From positions 1-37,547 of the forward strand of contig CAITND010000194.1 of NCBI GenBank assembly GCA_903893625.1: DNA of 37,547 nt, given 5' to 3'. Shown one piece after another: positions 16,831-25,814 of this stretch. Made by a program: the position numbers and the translations under genes. Each line of letters begins with the position of its first letter. Position 1 is the stretch's first letter. The stretch is from an uncultured Oscillatoriales cyanobacterium. Lineage in GTDB: Bacteria; Cyanobacteriota; Cyanobacteriia; Cyanobacteriales; Microcoleaceae. The notes beneath the pieces were generated by a model. The model ran no database searches and was not told the origin of the DNA. It saw only the letters and a list, made by a program, of their open reading frames with translations.

Positions 16831-17602
16831 TTTAGAACAAGCTAACAAAGAGTTGGAATCTTTTAATTATACAGTTGCCCATGATTTACGCAATCCTCTA
16901 AGTACTATTACTTCATCCAATGATTTATTAATATCTCTATATAGCGATCAATTAAATGAACAGGGTCAAAAGTTTCTCGAATTGATTCATAAATCTACTA
17001 AGCGCATGATACAAATTATTGATGATTTGTTGATTTTATCTCAACTTAAAGTCTCTCAAATGACAATCACTTCAGTCAACTTGAGTGGTATGGTTGATGA
17101 AATCATAACGAAACTTCAATTTCGTCAACCAGGAAGAAAAGTGGAATTAATTATTAATCAAAACATTACAGCTAACGGCGATAGCAGTCTTTTAGAAATT
17201 GCTTTAGAAAATTTAATCGGTAATGCTTGGAAGTATACTTTAAAGAAAGAAAAACCTCAAATTGAATTTGGCGTTTTGTCAATGGCTAATCAAGAACATC
17301 GAGAACAATTATCAAAGGATTGTCAACCTTATTTTAGTTCTCAATTAGAAACTATGTTGAAGCCACCTTCACAGTTAGTATATTTTGTGAAGGATAATGG
17401 CGCAGGTTTTGATATGTCTAAGGCAGGTGAGATTTTTACTCCTTTTAAGCGGTTACATACTGATGCTCAGTTTCAAGGAACAGGAATTGGCTTATCAATC
17501 GTTGAACGTATTATTCATCGTCATGGCGGATTAATTTGGTTTAATTCTAATGTTAATAATGGAACAACCTTTTATTTTACGGTTGGCATCAAATTAAGAT
17601 GA
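16022..17602 (+). CDS. REC-PAS-histidine kinase
   Basis: 526 residues. Receiver 1-125 with D53 (IIFLDVNMPEMDG) and K in YITKPL; coiled-coil linker; PAS about 145-265 (LLNSSLDGIAAMEAV, RDITERK); HisKA with H287 in TVAHDLRNPLSTI; HATPase about 385-520 with IALENLIGNAWKYTL, DNGAGFD and GTGIGLSIV. It is a soluble phytochrome-type kinase that probably takes phosphate from the upstream hybrid kinase through its receiver and then signals onward. The ATG lies inside the upstream gene (29-base overlap). Its REC-PAS half is nearly identical to that of the diguanylate cyclase gene at 17873. Confidence 0.95.
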   Translation: MKENILLVDDLPENLQLLSDLLIELGYTVQIVTSGQVALKIVKVKRPDIIFLDVNMPEMDGYQVCKSLKADQELRNIPIIFISGLNDVSDQVKAFESGGVDYITKPLRVKEVVARLESQLTIQRQQRFLEQEIIKRKETEELLYQSRSMLSSLLNSSLDGIAAMEAVREPSSGEIKDFRCLVVNQILARIFERNREDMIGKLILKKLLNRIQPELFYRFVRTVETGESWGQDVYYFSIEPRWYHLISVKLWDGFAIIIRDITERKNMELNLEQANKELESFNYTVAHDLRNPLSTITSSNDLLISLYSDQLNEQGQKFLELIHKSTKRMIQIIDDLLILSQLKVSQMTITSVNLSGMVDEIITKLQFRQPGRKVELIINQNITANGDSSLLEIALENLIGNAWKYTLKKEKPQIEFGVLSMANQEHREQLSKDCQPYFSSQLETMLKPPSQLVYFVKDNGAGFDMSKAGEIFTPFKRLHTDAQFQGTGIGLSIVERIIHRHGGLIWFNSNVNNGTTFYFTVGIKLR

Positions 17603-17684
17603 TAGTTTTTTATGACACCCTTTCCAATTCTCCTAACCGCATTATTTCCTGGGGATGGAAATGAGAATGTCTATCATGGACAGA

Positions 17685-18681
17685 AACAGTAATGTCTCAG
17701 GACTGGATTTCTCAACTCTATCAAGCGGCGCTTGAAGCCGATGTCCAAGTTTTGATGCAATTGATCACCCAAATTCCCGATACCCAGATTTTTATGATAC
17801 AATCCCTAACACAACTTGTACGGAAATTTCAATTTGAGCAAATTGTTGAATTAGTTGAACCTCTGATTAATTATGAAAGGAAATATCCTCCTAGTCGATG
17901 ATCTTCCAGAAAATCTGCAACTATTAAGCGATTTGCTGATTAAACTCGGCTATACCGTTCGGAGTGTCACCAGTGGGCGAATGGCGCTTAAAACCGTGAA
18001 GGTGAAGCGACCGGAGGTGATTTTTTTAGACGTTAAAATGCCAGAAATGGATGGCTATCAAGTCTGTCAGACCATCAAAGCAGATCAAGACTTACGCAAT
18101 ATTCCGATTATTTTCATTAGTGCTTTAAATGATGTTTTTGATAAGGTCAAAGCCTTTGAATCTGGCGGTGTAGACTATATCACCAAACCCTTTCAAGTGG
18201 AAGAAGTGGTAGCCCGTTTGGAAAATCAATTAACGAGTCAACGACAGCAACGGCTTCTCGAACAAGAAATTATTAAGCGCAGGGAAGCCGAGGAGGTATT
18301 GTATCAATCGCGGGCGTTACTATCCAGTATTTTAAATAGTTCCCTTGATGGTATTGCTGCTATGCAAGCTGTGCGGGAACCTTCAAGCGGGGAGATCAAA
18401 GATTTTCGCTGCTTAGTCGTTAATCCGATACTAGCGAGAGCTTTTGAACACAATCGTGACGATATCATGGGTAAATTAATTCTAAAAAAGCTCCTCAACC
18501 GAATTCAACCCGAACTATTTTATCGTTTTGTTAGAACAGTTGAAACGGGTGAATCTTTAGAACAAGATATTTATTATCCCTCAATAGAACCTCGTTGGTA
18601 TCACTTCGTTGCGGTCAAGTTAGGGGATGGTTTTGCGATTACGATTCGTGATATTACAGCGCGTAAAAATATGGAACTAGC
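17685..18681 (+). repeat. Tandem duplication, copy 2 (kinase tail + REC + PAS)
   Basis: Counterpart of 15834-16830. It brings along the coding sequence of the hybrid kinase tail without the kinase, keeps the 29-base overlap, and ends where the GGDEF domain begins. Confidence 0.92.
17692..17901 (+). CDS. Detached duplicate of the hybrid-kinase tail
   Basis: 69 residues almost identical to the C-terminus of the hybrid kinase at 13213 (DWISQLYQAALEADVQVLMQ against DWISKLYQAALEADVQVVMQ). It begins at an ATG that is an internal Met in the parent and ends with the same YERKYPPSR produced by overlap with the next gene. It may be a fossil carried by the duplication, or a small helical protein kept because its translation couples to the diguanylate cyclase gene. 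The absence of frameshifts or stops does not prove function given how recent the duplication looks. Confidence 0.5.
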   Translation: MSQDWISQLYQAALEADVQVLMQLITQIPDTQIFMIQSLTQLVRKFQFEQIVELVEPLINYERKYPPSR

Positions 18682-19234
18682 CCTCCAAGATGCCAATCAA
18701 AAATTACAACAACTGGCAAATCTGGATGGTTTAACAAAAGTAGCTAACCGTCGTTGTTTTGATTCGCGTTTGAAAGAAGAATGGCAGGCTTTGATCAGAC
18801 AACAACAACCCCTGACCTTGATTATGTTCGATCTCGATGGGTTCAAAGCCTATAACGACTGCTACGGCCATCTAGCGGGGGATGATTGCCTATTCCGGGT
18901 TGCACAAGCGGTTTATCAATCGACTCGCCACCTCGATCTCCGGCGTCCCATTGACCTTGTGGCTCGTTACGGAGGCGAGGAATTTGTTGTTCTCCTATCG
19001 AAGACAGATTTAGAGGCTGGAGTTCTGGTAGCACAACGTATTCAGCAAGCTATTTATCGTTTGGCAATTCCCCATATCAAATCGGGAGTTAAAGAAATGG
19101 TGACTGTCAGTTTAGGAATTGCTTCGATGATTCCAACCTTAGAGGTTAAGCCGGATCAATTAATTGAACTGGCGGATCAAGCGTTGTACAATGCTAAAAA
19201 ACAAGGGCGTGATTGTTATTGTATCAAAAATTAA
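17873..19234 (+). CDS. REC-PAS-GGDEF diguanylate cyclase
   Basis: 453 residues. Receiver with D53 (VIFLDVKMPEMDG) and K in YITKPF, PAS about 145-265, then a GGDEF domain about 283-453: LDGLTKVANRRCFD, DLDGFKAYNDCYGHLAGDD, active site GGEEF at 367-371, ALYNAKKQGRD. An RxxD inhibitory site (RPID, 358-361) sits exactly five residues before GGEEF, so product inhibition is expected. It makes c-di-GMP from GTP under control of receiver phosphorylation. The REC-PAS part is a duplicate of the kinase gene at 16022; only the output differs. The start lies inside the 69-residue tail fragment. Confidence 0.95.
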   Translation: MKGNILLVDDLPENLQLLSDLLIKLGYTVRSVTSGRMALKTVKVKRPEVIFLDVKMPEMDGYQVCQTIKADQDLRNIPIIFISALNDVFDKVKAFESGGVDYITKPFQVEEVVARLENQLTSQRQQRLLEQEIIKRREAEEVLYQSRALLSSILNSSLDGIAAMQAVREPSSGEIKDFRCLVVNPILARAFEHNRDDIMGKLILKKLLNRIQPELFYRFVRTVETGESLEQDIYYPSIEPRWYHFVAVKLGDGFAITIRDITARKNMELALQDANQKLQQLANLDGLTKVANRRCFDSRLKEEWQALIRQQQPLTLIMFDLDGFKAYNDCYGHLAGDDCLFRVAQAVYQSTRHLDLRRPIDLVARYGGEEFVVLLSKTDLEAGVLVAQRIQQAIYRLAIPHIKSGVKEMVTVSLGIASMIPTLEVKPDQLIELADQALYNAKKQGRDCYCIKN

Positions 19235-19374
19235 GGCTGTTCACTACTGATAAAGAACTGTTCCTTGTTCCCTGCTATTATTTGATTAATTTATCTTGCA
19301 GTTTGGTTTCGTGCATAATTGACAATTGAGCATGAATAACAGATAATAAATAGTAAATAATTAAGAATATTACT

Positions 19375-19590
19375 ATGCTTGCTAAGTTGACTACTGAAAA
19401 TCAGCTTACTCTACCTAAAAGTATAACTCAAGCCATCGGGGAGGCTGAATATTTTGAAGTTAAGGTAGAAGGTGGACAAATTATTTTGACTCCGGTAAAA
19501 ATTCAGGAGGCTGATGCTGTACGGGCTAAATTAGCGACTTTGAATCTGAATGAACAGGATATTAATGATGCTGTCGAGTGGGCGCGTTAG
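19375..19590 (+). CDS. AbrB/SpoVT-type antitoxin
   Basis: 71 residues: a swapped-hairpin AbrB fold (LAKLTTENQLTLPKSITQAI, FEVKVEGGQIILTPV) plus a C-terminal helix region ADAVRAKLATLNLNEQDIND typical of cyanobacterial antitoxins paired with PIN-family toxins. It binds operator DNA and, where present, its toxin. The gene directly downstream is only a remnant of that toxin, so this is an orphan. No promoter stands out in the 140-base gap upstream. Confidence 0.85.
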   Translation: MLAKLTTENQLTLPKSITQAIGEAEYFEVKVEGGQIILTPVKIQEADAVRAKLATLNLNEQDINDAVEWAR

Positions 19591-19592
19591 TG

Positions 19593-19658
19593 ATGATTGA
19601 GTGTCCACGAGTGGTAATTGTTACAACATCATTGTTTTGCTATTCCATAAGTTTATAA
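19593..19658 (+). pseudogene. Remnant of a PIN-family toxin start
   Basis: A 21-codon frame begins three bases after the antitoxin stop: MIECPRVVIVTTSLFCYSISL. The first nine residues match how PIN-family (COG1569-like) toxins begin, where the next residues should be D-T-N with the catalytic Asp; here that Asp is Val and similarity ends. About 10 bases later the neighbouring gene's region starts. The toxin is deleted and inactive. Confidence 0.65.
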
Positions 19659-19668
19659 AAACTATTGC

Positions 19669-22600
19669 CTATTCCCTATAAAGTTTCCAAAAAATATCAT
19701 ACATTTCCTTAGCTAATTTTTTAGGATTCCATAACGGAGCTAAAGAGTCAGGATTTTGAGATTGAATTAAATGGGATTTAATTTGATCGCGTAAATTTCC
19801 ATCTAAACCCAATCTAATCCCTAATTCTGTATATTCTTCCCAACTCCAAGCGATACCGATCTCTAAATTAACGGCTTTTAAAAACGAATAACCCATTCGG
19901 GAAAGATATTGTTCTCCAGCACGAGTAACTATAGGTAAATTGGCAGAAAGTGCTTCTAAATTATGGGTTCCTCCATTATAGGGATAGGAATCTAATAACG
20001 CATCAGCCACATAATAAATGGCTCGATGTTCTTCTTCAGTTGGGGTTAACCCAATAAACATCACCCGACTTTTATCAACATCTTGTTCTGTACAAACTTG
20101 TTGATACATTTCTCGAATTAATTGATTATCCCCTTGACCTTTGCGAAGTAGCACACTATTAGGAACACCCTTAAGAATTTTAACTTGAGCTTGAATCATT
20201 TCCCAATTAGTTTTTCGTCCGGGTGCAACACATAAATACACGATTTGATCCAGTTGAATATTCAAACTATTTCTAACCCCATTTCGATCTACTGGACGGC
20301 TTTTAAAGGGTTCTAAAGCAACGGAAGTATGGGGTAAACGAATTAACTGCTCTAGGTAATGTTTTTCAATGCCTTGGGGATGGGTATATTGATCACAGAA
20401 GAAATAGTTTTCCGGGGAAATATAGGGAGCATCAAACCCTAACCAAGACACACAAACTGGGGCAGGTCTGCGATATAAAATCTGGACATTTGTGGGAACA
20501 GTCATTGAGTCCAAATCCACTAAAATATCTAACTGATCTTTTAGGATTTCTGCTGATAATTCTTCCGCCGAGGCAAAGCCATTAGGATAAGCTTTCGGCC
20601 AATAAAATTGAGTTGCTATTTGTTCAAAGCGTTGAGTGACTTCATCCACAGGTAACTGTCCGGTGACATAAATATAAATATGAGGAGAAATTAGGGATAA
20701 TTCTCGAATTAATGCTTCACTACACCAGCCCACAGAATGACGACGGAAGTGTTTAGAAATAAAGCCAATTCTTAGAGATGACGAGAGAGAATCTTGACGA
20801 ATAGAAGCATACTGAGGGGATGAAATATCACTGAAGCGATGTTTAGCATATTGTTGAGAAATCAATCGATAAAATTGAGCATTCGTTACTAAAGCATCCC
20901 GCAGGTGAGATATGGTAAACAAGAGAATTTCATACAGAATAATCACTTCCCCGATGCCCAATTGATCGGGATCTTGATAACAGATTTTTTCTAATTCTAG
21001 GAGTTTTTCTAAAGCGGGTTGACAAGCTCCAGATTGACTATAGGCAAAAATATAGGCAATTGCCGATAACACCGGAACTTGATCCCCACATTTTTGACAA
21101 TATAAATCCGACATTTCACGGGCTTTTGCTAAATTTGTGGAATGACTGAGTAAATCACATAACTGTTGATAGGCTTCCGTAAAATCGGGTTTGAGTTCAA
21201 TCGCTTTCTCTAAATTAATAATTGCTTCTGCGGGTTGATCATGTTTACGAATATGGGCTAATCGACAATGAATTTCAGCCCAATTCGGTTGAATAGCTAA
21301 GGCTTGTTCAAAGTTTTGAATCGCGGCGGTGACATTGCCAATTCGAGCATAAAGGTTAGCCAAATTCGCATAACTATCTATAGAATCGGGTTTAATTTTA
21401 ATCGCTTGCTGATAGTGATAAATTGCCTTTTCAGCTTCCCCTTGATTAGAGAAAATATGACCGAGATAAAGATGAGGTTGGGGTAAATCGGAGTTTAGTT
21501 CAATGGATTTTTGATAATATTGAATTGCTTCTGCTTCTCGCCCTTGTTGCGATCGCACACTTGCCATATTAGAATAGATTTCTGCCCAATTGGGTTTAAA
21601 GGCAATCGCCCGTTGATAACTTTGAATTGCCTCCTCCCATAATCCTCGACGAGCTAAACTATTACCAAATTCAAAGTTAAATTCTGCTTCAACTAAATTC
21701 GGTTGTAATTCTAAGGCTTTTTGCCAAGCAACAATGGATTCATCCGCCCGACCTACGGTTTGAAAAACTTTGCCTAAATTCCAATAAACCGCCGCTAAAT
21801 TAGGATTAATTTCTAAGGCTTTTTGATAACTGGCAATTGCCTGATCCCAACGTTGCATTTTAAACAACATTGTTCCCACATTGGCGTGAACTTCGGCAAA
21901 ATTGGGTTGCAGTTCTAAAGCTTGAGAATAAGATCGTAATGCGGCTTCAATTTTACCTTGAAAATGTAAGGTATTTCCTAATGTTAAATAGGCGGGTAAA
22001 TAGTCTGGCTGTAGTTTTAGAGCTTGATGACAAGCTGCGATCGCTTGATCATAAAGCCCTTCATTCATCAAGCTTTCGGCTTGCTGTTTATACTGTTGGA
22101 CGGCTGAGTTTTCGCTCTCTTTTGCAACGGGATTGTCAACAAAAAACTGTTCATTTCCAGAAGCAATTAACGCCGTTTGAATATTCGACTCTGATCGAGA
22201 TTTGAGTTCTGTTTCTAGTCCAGAACTTGCCAGTTCTACTCCCCCTTCATAAAACCCTTGATTGTCTTCCTGAACTTGACTATCTTCCTGAAGCTTTAAC
22301 TGAAGCAGTCGGTCAAGTTCCTGATGAGCAAAAACCTGTTGAGGATTAATTTCAATTGCTTTTTTATAACAATCAATAGCGTAATTTATTTGATCAATTT
22401 TTAGCCAGGTTTCAGCTAATTTCAAATAAAATAATTCTTGTTTTGGTTGCAGAACAATTGCTTTTTGATAATAATCAATTGCTTGATTTATTTTATCCTG
22501 TTTATTCATCAAGTTCCCTATCATCCAATACACTAGACCGTAATTCGGATTAATTTGTACTGCTTTTTGATAACAGGAAAACGCCTGATCAAACCGTCCT

Positions 22601-22962
22601 TGTTTAAAATAAATACTTCCCGAATTTGCATGAGCTTCTGCAAAATTAGGCTGAATTTCTATTCCTTGGCTATAGGCCCAAATTGCTAAATCTAAACGAG
22701 ATTGAGTATAAAACGCATTACCAACAACTAAATAAGCAGAGGATAACTGGGGTTGTAAACTCAGAGCTTGATTGAGACTATTAATTCCGTCCTCTTCCTT
22801 GCCGATTAAAATATAAGCTTCCGCCAATCTTTTATAAATTTCTGCCTCTTGGGAATTTATCTTTAAAGCTTGCTGAAATCTGTTGATTGCAGCCTCTAAA
22901 TTTCCCAATTCTTTAAGCTGAATTCCTTGTTTTAATAAGGCAGAAACGGAATCTAAACTCAC
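19669..22962 (-). CDS. TPR/SPINDLY-type O-GlcNAc-transferase-like protein
   Basis: 1097 residues. Two TPR arrays (about 10-215 and 285-640) are split by a low-complexity Gln/Ser/Glu linker (about 220-285). The second half (about 725-1095) is a GT41 glycosyltransferase-like domain: RIGFISKHFRRHSVGW, LDILVDLDSMT, RRPAPVCVSWLGFDAPYIS, YLCVAPGRKTNW, VMFIGLTPTEEEHRAIY, LDSYPYNGGTHNLEAL and GEQYLSRMGYS. GT41 enzymes move sugar from a UDP- or GDP-sugar to Ser/Thr of target proteins; the acceptor here is unknown. The GTG start is supported by GGAG at 22971-22974 on the minus strand, 8 bases away. The TPR units are very alike (NPNYGLVYWMIGNL, QPNFAEVHANVG). Confidence 0.9.
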   Translation of the reverse strand: MSLDSVSALLKQGIQLKELGNLEAAINRFQQALKINSQEAEIYKRLAEAYILIGKEEDGINSLNQALSLQPQLSSAYLVVGNAFYTQSRLDLAIWAYSQGIEIQPNFAEAHANSGSIYFKQGRFDQAFSCYQKAVQINPNYGLVYWMIGNLMNKQDKINQAIDYYQKAIVLQPKQELFYLKLAETWLKIDQINYAIDCYKKAIEINPQQVFAHQELDRLLQLKLQEDSQVQEDNQGFYEGGVELASSGLETELKSRSESNIQTALIASGNEQFFVDNPVAKESENSAVQQYKQQAESLMNEGLYDQAIAACHQALKLQPDYLPAYLTLGNTLHFQGKIEAALRSYSQALELQPNFAEVHANVGTMLFKMQRWDQAIASYQKALEINPNLAAVYWNLGKVFQTVGRADESIVAWQKALELQPNLVEAEFNFEFGNSLARRGLWEEAIQSYQRAIAFKPNWAEIYSNMASVRSQQGREAEAIQYYQKSIELNSDLPQPHLYLGHIFSNQGEAEKAIYHYQQAIKIKPDSIDSYANLANLYARIGNVTAAIQNFEQALAIQPNWAEIHCRLAHIRKHDQPAEAIINLEKAIELKPDFTEAYQQLCDLLSHSTNLAKAREMSDLYCQKCGDQVPVLSAIAYIFAYSQSGACQPALEKLLELEKICYQDPDQLGIGEVIILYEILLFTISHLRDALVTNAQFYRLISQQYAKHRFSDISSPQYASIRQDSLSSSLRIGFISKHFRRHSVGWCSEALIRELSLISPHIYIYVTGQLPVDEVTQRFEQIATQFYWPKAYPNGFASAEELSAEILKDQLDILVDLDSMTVPTNVQILYRRPAPVCVSWLGFDAPYISPENYFFCDQYTHPQGIEKHYLEQLIRLPHTSVALEPFKSRPVDRNGVRNSLNIQLDQIVYLCVAPGRKTNWEMIQAQVKILKGVPNSVLLRKGQGDNQLIREMYQQVCTEQDVDKSRVMFIGLTPTEEEHRAIYYVADALLDSYPYNGGTHNLEALSANLPIVTRAGEQYLSRMGYSFLKAVNLEIGIAWSWEEYTELGIRLGLDGNLRDQIKSHLIQSQNPDSLAPLWNPKKLAKEMYDIFWKLYRE

Positions 22963-23104
22963 AAGTTACTCTCCAATCAATAATTAAACACCCATTTTAC
23001 TGATTATATTCCCTAATTGCCCCAAACTCGGTAGACTGATCACGGGGAGTTAAATCTACAATTGCCCATTGTCCAAAACGGCCCTTTATTCAGGATAAAT
23101 CAGA

Positions 23105-23815
23105 ATGAGTGCACAAGATCCCGTAACATTGATGAAACAGTACGTCGGGAAAGCGGCGGCGGATCGAGTACAATCGGGAATGATCGTTGGACTCGGAACA
23201 GGTTCGACAACGGCCTATGCCATTCAGTATATTGGAGAACGCCTAAAAAGTGGAGATCTCAAAGATATTAAAGGTATTCCTACCTCATTTCAAGCAACAG
23301 TATTAGCCAAAGAATATGGCATTCCCTTAACAACATTAGATGAAGTTGATCGGATCGATATTGCCATTGATGGTGCCGATGAAGTTGATCCCCAAAAGAA
23401 TTTAATTAAAGGAGGTGGGGCTGCCCATACTCGTGAGAAAATTGTTGATAGTTTGGCGGATGTTTTTATTGTTGTCGTCGATAGTTCTAAATTAGTTGAT
23501 CGACTCGGATCAACATTTTTATTACCCGTTGAAGTTATTCCTATGGCAATGACTCCTGTAATCAAAGCGATTGAAAAATTAGGCGGAAAACCGACCCTGA
23601 GAATGGGGGTCAGAAAAGCAGGGCCAGTGGTTACAGATGAAGGAAATTTAGTCATTGATGTCAAATTTGATGCCCTTGAAAATCCCGCCGAATTAGAAAA
23701 AGAAATCAACAATATTCCTGGGGTTTTAGATAACGGTTTATTTGTGGGGGTTGCTAATATAATCCTCGTGGGTGAAGTTATCGACGGACAAGCTAAAGTT
23801 CGGGAAATTTCCTAA
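23105..23815 (+). CDS. rpiA: Ribose-5-phosphate isomerase A
   Basis: 236 residues. RpiA interconverts ribose 5-phosphate and ribulose 5-phosphate in the Calvin cycle and pentose phosphate pathway. Landmarks: [15 protein letters not shown], the DGADEVD loop, [12 protein letters not shown] with the catalytic Lys region, [14 protein letters not shown] and [10 protein letters not shown]. Length and layout fit the bacterial and plastid family. It is transcribed away from the SPINDLY-type gene; the 142-base divergent gap must hold both promoters, though none is clear. Confidence 0.97.
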   Translation: MSAQDPVTLMKQYVGKAAADRVQSGMIVGLGTGSTTAYAIQYIGERLKSGDLKDIKGIPTSFQATVLAKEYGIPLTTLDEVDRIDIAIDGADEVDPQKNLIKGGGAAHTREKIVDSLADVFIVVVDSSKLVDRLGSTFLLPVEVIPMAMTPVIKAIEKLGGKPTLRMGVRKAGPVVTDEGNLVIDVKFDALENPAELEKEINNIPGVLDNGLFVGVANIILVGEVIDGQAKVREIS

Positions 23816-23828
23816 CCTGAAATAACCT

Positions 23829-23857
23829 AGAAACTGGGTACTATTAACCCGGTTTCT
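23829..23857 (+). terminator. Hairpin AGAAACTGGGT/ACCCGGTTTCT after rpiA
   Basis: 11-base arms with a single G:U-compatible mismatch and a 7-base loop, 14 bases after the rpiA stop. The same core palindrome (AGAAACC...GGTTTCT) occurs at 28663-28677. Likely a dispersed element acting as a terminator; the T-run is weak. Confidence 0.65.
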
Positions 23858-23880
23858 GAATCATTAATCTTTACGTTTAT

Positions 23881-25065
23881 ATGATGTATTACAGACGATT
23901 TGGACGAACAGAATTACCGATGCCTGTGTTTTCCTGTGGCGGAATGAGATATCAATATCAATGGCAAGATATCCCCTTTGATCAAATTCCTGAAGCCCAC
24001 CAAAAACAAGTCGAAGCCACCATAATTCGTTCCCTAGAATTGGGGATTAATCATATTGAAACCGCTAGGGTTTATGGGACTTCAGAAATGCAGTTAGGGA
24101 AAATTTTACCCCAAATTCCGAGAGAAATATTAATTGTACAAACTAAAGTTTGTCCTGATCCAGATTCGGCAAAATTTAAACAGGATTTTGAACAATCTTT
24201 GGCATATTTACAATTAAATCATGTCGATTTGTTGGCTATTCATGGGATTAATAATGATGAATGTTTAGAGGATTCTATTAAACCTAATGGTTGTTTAGCG
24301 GTAGCAAAGCAATTAAAAGCGCAGGGAAAAGTTAGATTTATCGGTTTTTCCACTCACGGCCCTACCGAGATTATTATTAAAGCTATTGAAACGAATGAAT
24401 TTGATTATGTCAATTTACATTGGTATTATATTAATCAAAATAATTGGCCAGCCATTGAAGCGGCAACTCGCCATGATATGGGGGTTTTTATTATTAGTCC
24501 TTCCGATAAAGGCGGTCAACTTTATAACCCTCCTGAAAAGTTAGTCAATTTATGTTCTCCTTTGAGTCCAATGGTGTTTAATGATTTATTTTGTTTAAGT
24601 CATCCTCAAGTTCATACTTTAAGTATTGGAGCTTCTCAACCAACGGATTTTGATGAACATTTAAAAACTATTCCCCTTTTAGATCGCTGGGATGAAATTT
24701 TACCCCCCATTCAGCAACGTTTAGAACAGGAATTAATTAATTGTTTCGGAGAAGAATGGGCAAAAACCTGGGATATGGGTTTACCCCGTCAGGAACAAAC
24801 CCCGAATAATATTAATATTCCGGTGATTTTATGGTTAAGGAATTTAGCGATCGCCTATGATATGATTGAATATGCTAAAATGCGCTATAATTTATTAGGA
24901 AATGCAGGTCATTGGTTCCCCGGAAAAAATGCAGAAGGGGTAGAACAGTTAGATTTAAGTCAATGTTTAGTTAATAGTCCCCACGCGGATAAAATGACTC
25001 ATCTTTTAGCAGAAACCCATCAATTGTTAAAGGCAGAAACGGTTTTACGACTCTCGAAAAGTTAA
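23881..25065 (+). CDS. Aldo/keto reductase
   Basis: 394 residues: a TIM-barrel aldo/keto reductase with the N-terminal YRRFGRTELPMPVFSCGGMR, catalytic Tyr in ARVYGTSEMQLG, Lys in VQTKV and His in LLAIHGI, and the NADPH-side IGASQPTDFDEH. It should reduce an aldehyde or ketone with NAD(P)H; the substrate is not predictable. Many long homologues carry a C-terminal 4Fe-4S Cys cluster; here the C-terminal 110 residues are present but only one Cys remains (QCLVNSP), so no cluster is expected. Two ATGs in a row open the gene (23881 or 23884). Confidence 0.92.
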   Translation: MMYYRRFGRTELPMPVFSCGGMRYQYQWQDIPFDQIPEAHQKQVEATIIRSLELGINHIETARVYGTSEMQLGKILPQIPREILIVQTKVCPDPDSAKFKQDFEQSLAYLQLNHVDLLAIHGINNDECLEDSIKPNGCLAVAKQLKAQGKVRFIGFSTHGPTEIIIKAIETNEFDYVNLHWYYINQNNWPAIEAATRHDMGVFIISPSDKGGQLYNPPEKLVNLCSPLSPMVFNDLFCLSHPQVHTLSIGASQPTDFDEHLKTIPLLDRWDEILPPIQQRLEQELINCFGEEWAKTWDMGLPRQEQTPNNINIPVILWLRNLAIAYDMIEYAKMRYNLLGNAGHWFPGKNAEGVEQLDLSQCLVNSPHADKMTHLLAETHQLLKAETVLRLSKS

Positions 25066-25131
25066 AATAATCAGGGCGGGTTTATTCAGGTTGCTATCTA
25101 ATTACTGAATTAGTTAATTAATAATAAAAAG

Positions 25132-25186
25132 GGGCGGGTTCAGTGAAATTTCTAGCAGGTATTCGAGATATTTGCAGAACCCGCCC
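25132..25186. repeat. GGGCGGGTTC/GAACCCGCCC inverted repeat
   Basis: Perfect 10-base arms with a 35-base loop, downstream of the aldo/keto reductase. The same arms appear in the repeats at 25898-25955 and 31914-32251. Confidence 0.85.
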
Positions 25187-25380
25187 TACGGAAATTCTAT
25201 TATTCATTCCCTGAAGCGCAAAATTACTATTGACAGCAAAAATTACATCGGTATCAGTAAGCTATTAATACGCTTAAGCTGATTTTTACTAAGTTTAAAG
25301 GAAACATTAAGATACTCTCCCTATTTATGAGTTGATTTTTAGCTGATATTTCTATGTAGTTCAGAAGGGATTTTTGTAGG

Positions 25381-25440
25381 TAGGGGTAGGTTTAACTTGA
25401 TTTCTGTCATCAAGCAAAAATATTGCTAAACCTTTCCCCT
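25381..25440. repeat. Diverged copy of a GGGCGGGTTTA... repeat
   Basis: Aligns end to end with 25898-25955; shared blocks are TTTCTGTCATC-like text, AAAAATATTGCTAAACC and a GC-rich border. This copy has lost the perfect CG-rich arms. The pair flanks the small secreted protein gene in direct orientation. Confidence 0.75.
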
Positions 25441-25451
25441 TGGGTAAGTCT

Positions 25452-25721
25452 CTACTGGTTATAAACGCACTTGTTGGCATCTAAATGTGCCCAGATGTGG
25501 TTTGCTAGTCGTGCAATAGGAGGCAAATCTCCGGTTTTCAGCAGGTCTTGATAACGACCTCGACAGTATTGATTTGCACCATCTTGACCAAATTGGCGAA
25601 GCTGAACACCTGTTGCTGGATCAAAGGGATGCTCATGTCGTTCCCAAGCCAAAGCAGGAGAACCACTTCCTACTACACCTAATAAAACCAATGTGCTCAA
25701 GGAAAGAAGTAAATTTTTCAT
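25452..25721 (-). CDS. Small secreted protein, unknown function
   Basis: 89 residues with a clear signal peptide (MKNLLLSLSTLVLLGVVGSG, then SPALA-W with cleavage expected after ALA), giving a mature protein of about 64 residues. Two cysteines in the mature part (NQYCRGRY and NKCVYNQ) could form a disulfide. I do not recognise a family. GGAG at 25731-25734 (minus strand), 9 bases before the ATG, is a good ribosome binding site. The gene is isolated and flanked by direct repeats. Confidence 0.75.
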   Translation of the reverse strand: MKNLLLSLSTLVLLGVVGSGSPALAWERHEHPFDPATGVQLRQFGQDGANQYCRGRYQDLLKTGDLPPIARLANHIWAHLDANKCVYNQ

Positions 25722-25814
25722 AAATCAATTCTCCATTTTTCGCTGTTTTGAGTCGTTGGCTGATGAGAAATAGCTGAACGGCATTCACTTAAGCCCTGAA
25801 ATCAATTTCGGGCT

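Larger units (their letters stand above)
25066..25451. other. 386-bp intergenic stretch with dispersed repeats
   Basis: It contains the inverted repeat GGGCGGGTTC (25132-25141) / GAACCCGCCC (25177-25186), a looser GGGCGGG at about 25074-25080, and at 25381-25440 a diverged copy of a repeat that recurs beyond the next gene. I see no coding frame of interest or RNA gene. Confidence 0.6.

Noticed and set aside
23062-23271. Overlapping ORF at the rpiA start
   Set aside because: Arg/Asn-rich shadow of rpiA in another frame with no family features.
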